Shown here in pieces: positions 5,249 to 6,084 of a stretch of DNA of 6,084 nt; positions within the stretch are counted from its first letter, which is position 1; every line of letters begins with the position of its first letter. The notes under the pieces are model-generated. The model had not been told where the DNA came from and searched no databases. It saw nothing but the letters and a program-made list of their open reading frames with translations. The position numbers and the translations under genes are program-made. Source of the stretch: Comamonadaceae bacterium (GTDB lineage Bacteria; Pseudomonadota; Gammaproteobacteria; Burkholderiales; Burkholderiaceae_C); contig CANHKH010000221.1 of assembly GCA_947460165.1 (NCBI GenBank), forward strand, positions 1-6,084, given 5' to 3'.

Positions 5249-6084
5249 GTGAAACTTTTGCGCAACACATGGAAGGCCGCCGGCCTGTTGATGGCCAGCG
5301 TGGGCCTGCTGGCCGCCCCCCACGCCCTGGCCCAAAGCTACCCCGCCAAAGCCATACGCATGGTGGTGCCCTTCCCTGCGGGAGGCACCACCGACGTGGT
5401 GGCTCGCCTGGTGGCCCAGCGCATGACCGAGACCATGGGCCAGCCCGTGTTGGTGGAAAACCGCGCCGGCGCGGGCGGCGCCATCGGGGCCGACCTGGTG
5501 GCCAAGGCACCCGCCGACGGCTACACCATCATGATGCACAACCTCACCTTCCCGCTGTCTTCGGTGGCCCAGGTGCTGGGCAACCGCTCGCCCTTCAACC
5601 CAGACACCGACTTTGCCGGCGTGTCGATTGCGGTCTACGTGCCCTTTGTGCTCACGGCCAACCCCACGGTTCCCGCCAAAGACTTGAAAGAGCTGGCCAC
5701 CTTGCTGCGCGGCAACGCCAGCCTCAAATACAACTACGGCTCCACCGGTCCGGGCTCGGCCATGCACGTGCTGGGTGAAGCCTACAAGCGCGAAGCCAAG
5801 GTCGAGATGGAGCACGTGGGCTTCAGGGGTGCGGCGCCGCTCAAGCAAGAACTGCTGGCCGGCCGCATTCAAATTGGCGGCGACCAGCTCTCCACCTCCT
5901 TGGCCGAGATCAAGGCCGGCACGCTCAAAGCCATTGCCACCAGCGCCTCCAAGCGCATTCCTGGCTTGCCCGACGTGCCCACCGTCAAGGAACTGGGCTT
6001 TCCCAACATGGAGCTCGAAGGCTGGAACGGCGTGTTCGCTCCTGCCAAAACCCCCAGAGACATTCTGGACCGCCTGCAACGCGA
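5249..6084 (+). CDS. Bug/TctC-family tripartite tricarboxylate transporter substrate-binding protein (3' end outside window)
   Basis: The first 278 codons of a protein whose family is usually about 320-330 residues. Residues 1-28 form a Sec signal peptide: Lys2 and Arg5, a hydrophobic core at about 11-23, and cleavage after Ala-Leu-Ala at 26-28. Family signatures follow: PFPAGGTTD at 41-49 (ligand-binding loop), ENRAGAGGAIGA at 70-81, YGSTGPGS at 163-170, HVGFRGAAPLKQELLAGRI at 189-207, an IKAGTLKAIA segment at 221-230, PDVPTVKELG at 241-250, and WNGVFAPAKTP at 259-269. Such proteins are soluble periplasmic receptors for small carboxylates or other acids. They are greatly expanded in Comamonadaceae and Alcaligenaceae, usually as orphans without the TctA/TctB membrane subunits. 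The ligand cannot be predicted here, and no transporter subunit is in the window. The gene starts at GTG 5249 behind AGGAG and diverges from the helicase across a 414-base gap. Confidence 0.93.
   Translation, partial: MKLLRNTWKAAGLLMASVGLLAAPHALAQSYPAKAIRMVVPFPAGGTTDVVARLVAQRMTETMGQPVLVENRAGAGGAIGADLVAKAPADGYTIMMHNLTFPLSSVAQVLGNRSPFNPDTDFAGVSIAVYVPFVLTANPTVPAKDLKELATLLRGNASLKYNYGSTGPGSAMHVLGEAYKREAKVEMEHVGFRGAAPLKQELLAGRIQIGGDQLSTSLAEIKAGTLKAIATSASKRIPGLPDVPTVKELGFPNMELEGWNGVFAPAKTPRDILDRLQR

Noticed and set aside
5237..6079. Long minus-strand open frame opposite the Bug-family gene
   Set aside because: A Gly/His-rich antisense product of high-GC coding sequence. The plus strand encodes a signal peptide and all Bug signatures behind a good ribosome-binding site.

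Overview
The window is GC-rich and compactly coded. Its gene content fits a betaproteobacterium of the Burkholderiales, most likely Comamonadaceae or a close relative. It has a Bug/TctC-type solute-binding protein, a large DEAD-box helicase with an Arg/Gly-rich tail, and a GarR-like dehydrogenase, a combination common in that group. The clearest functional clue is a complete bciA-type gene for 8-vinyl reduction of divinyl chlorophyllide. This implies that the host makes, or recently made, bacteriochlorophyll a, as anoxygenic phototrophic Burkholderiales do. The taxonomic placement is inference from protein families, not from a search.

Layout. 1-423 (+): the 3' end of a 3-hydroxyisobutyrate / tartronate-semialdehyde reductase family dehydrogenase. 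424-480: a short convergent intergenic gap with a perfect hairpin. 481-1440 (-): an alpha/beta hydrolase with an N-terminal membrane or export segment and a lower GC content than its neighbours. 1459-1680 (-): apparent remains of the C-terminal half of an AraC-family regulator, with an in-frame stop and an apparent internal deletion. 1700-2737 (-): bciA. 2738-2882: the probable bciA promoter region, containing a 12-bp perfect palindrome. 2883-2920 (-): a strong intrinsic terminator behind the helicase gene. 2969-4834 (-): a DEAD-box RNA helicase. 4835-5248: a 414-base gene-free divergent region. It holds a good sigma70-like promoter for the helicase, a roughly 205-nt helicase leader with four predicted hairpins, a separated 10-bp inverted repeat, and a weak promoter candidate for the next gene. 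5249-6084 (+): a Bug-family periplasmic binding protein that runs off the window.

Gene relationships. The helicase is a self-contained unit with its own promoter, structured leader and terminator, so bciA must be transcribed from its own start. bciA, the regulator remnant and the hydrolase lie on one strand, but a weak terminator-like element and 259 bases separate bciA from the hydrolase, so a bciA-hydrolase operon is not assured. No other photosynthesis gene is visible. No phage, insertion sequence, CRISPR array, tRNA or rRNA was recognised. The points most worth a second look are the isolated phototrophy gene, the degraded regulator beside it, and the long structured helicase leader.
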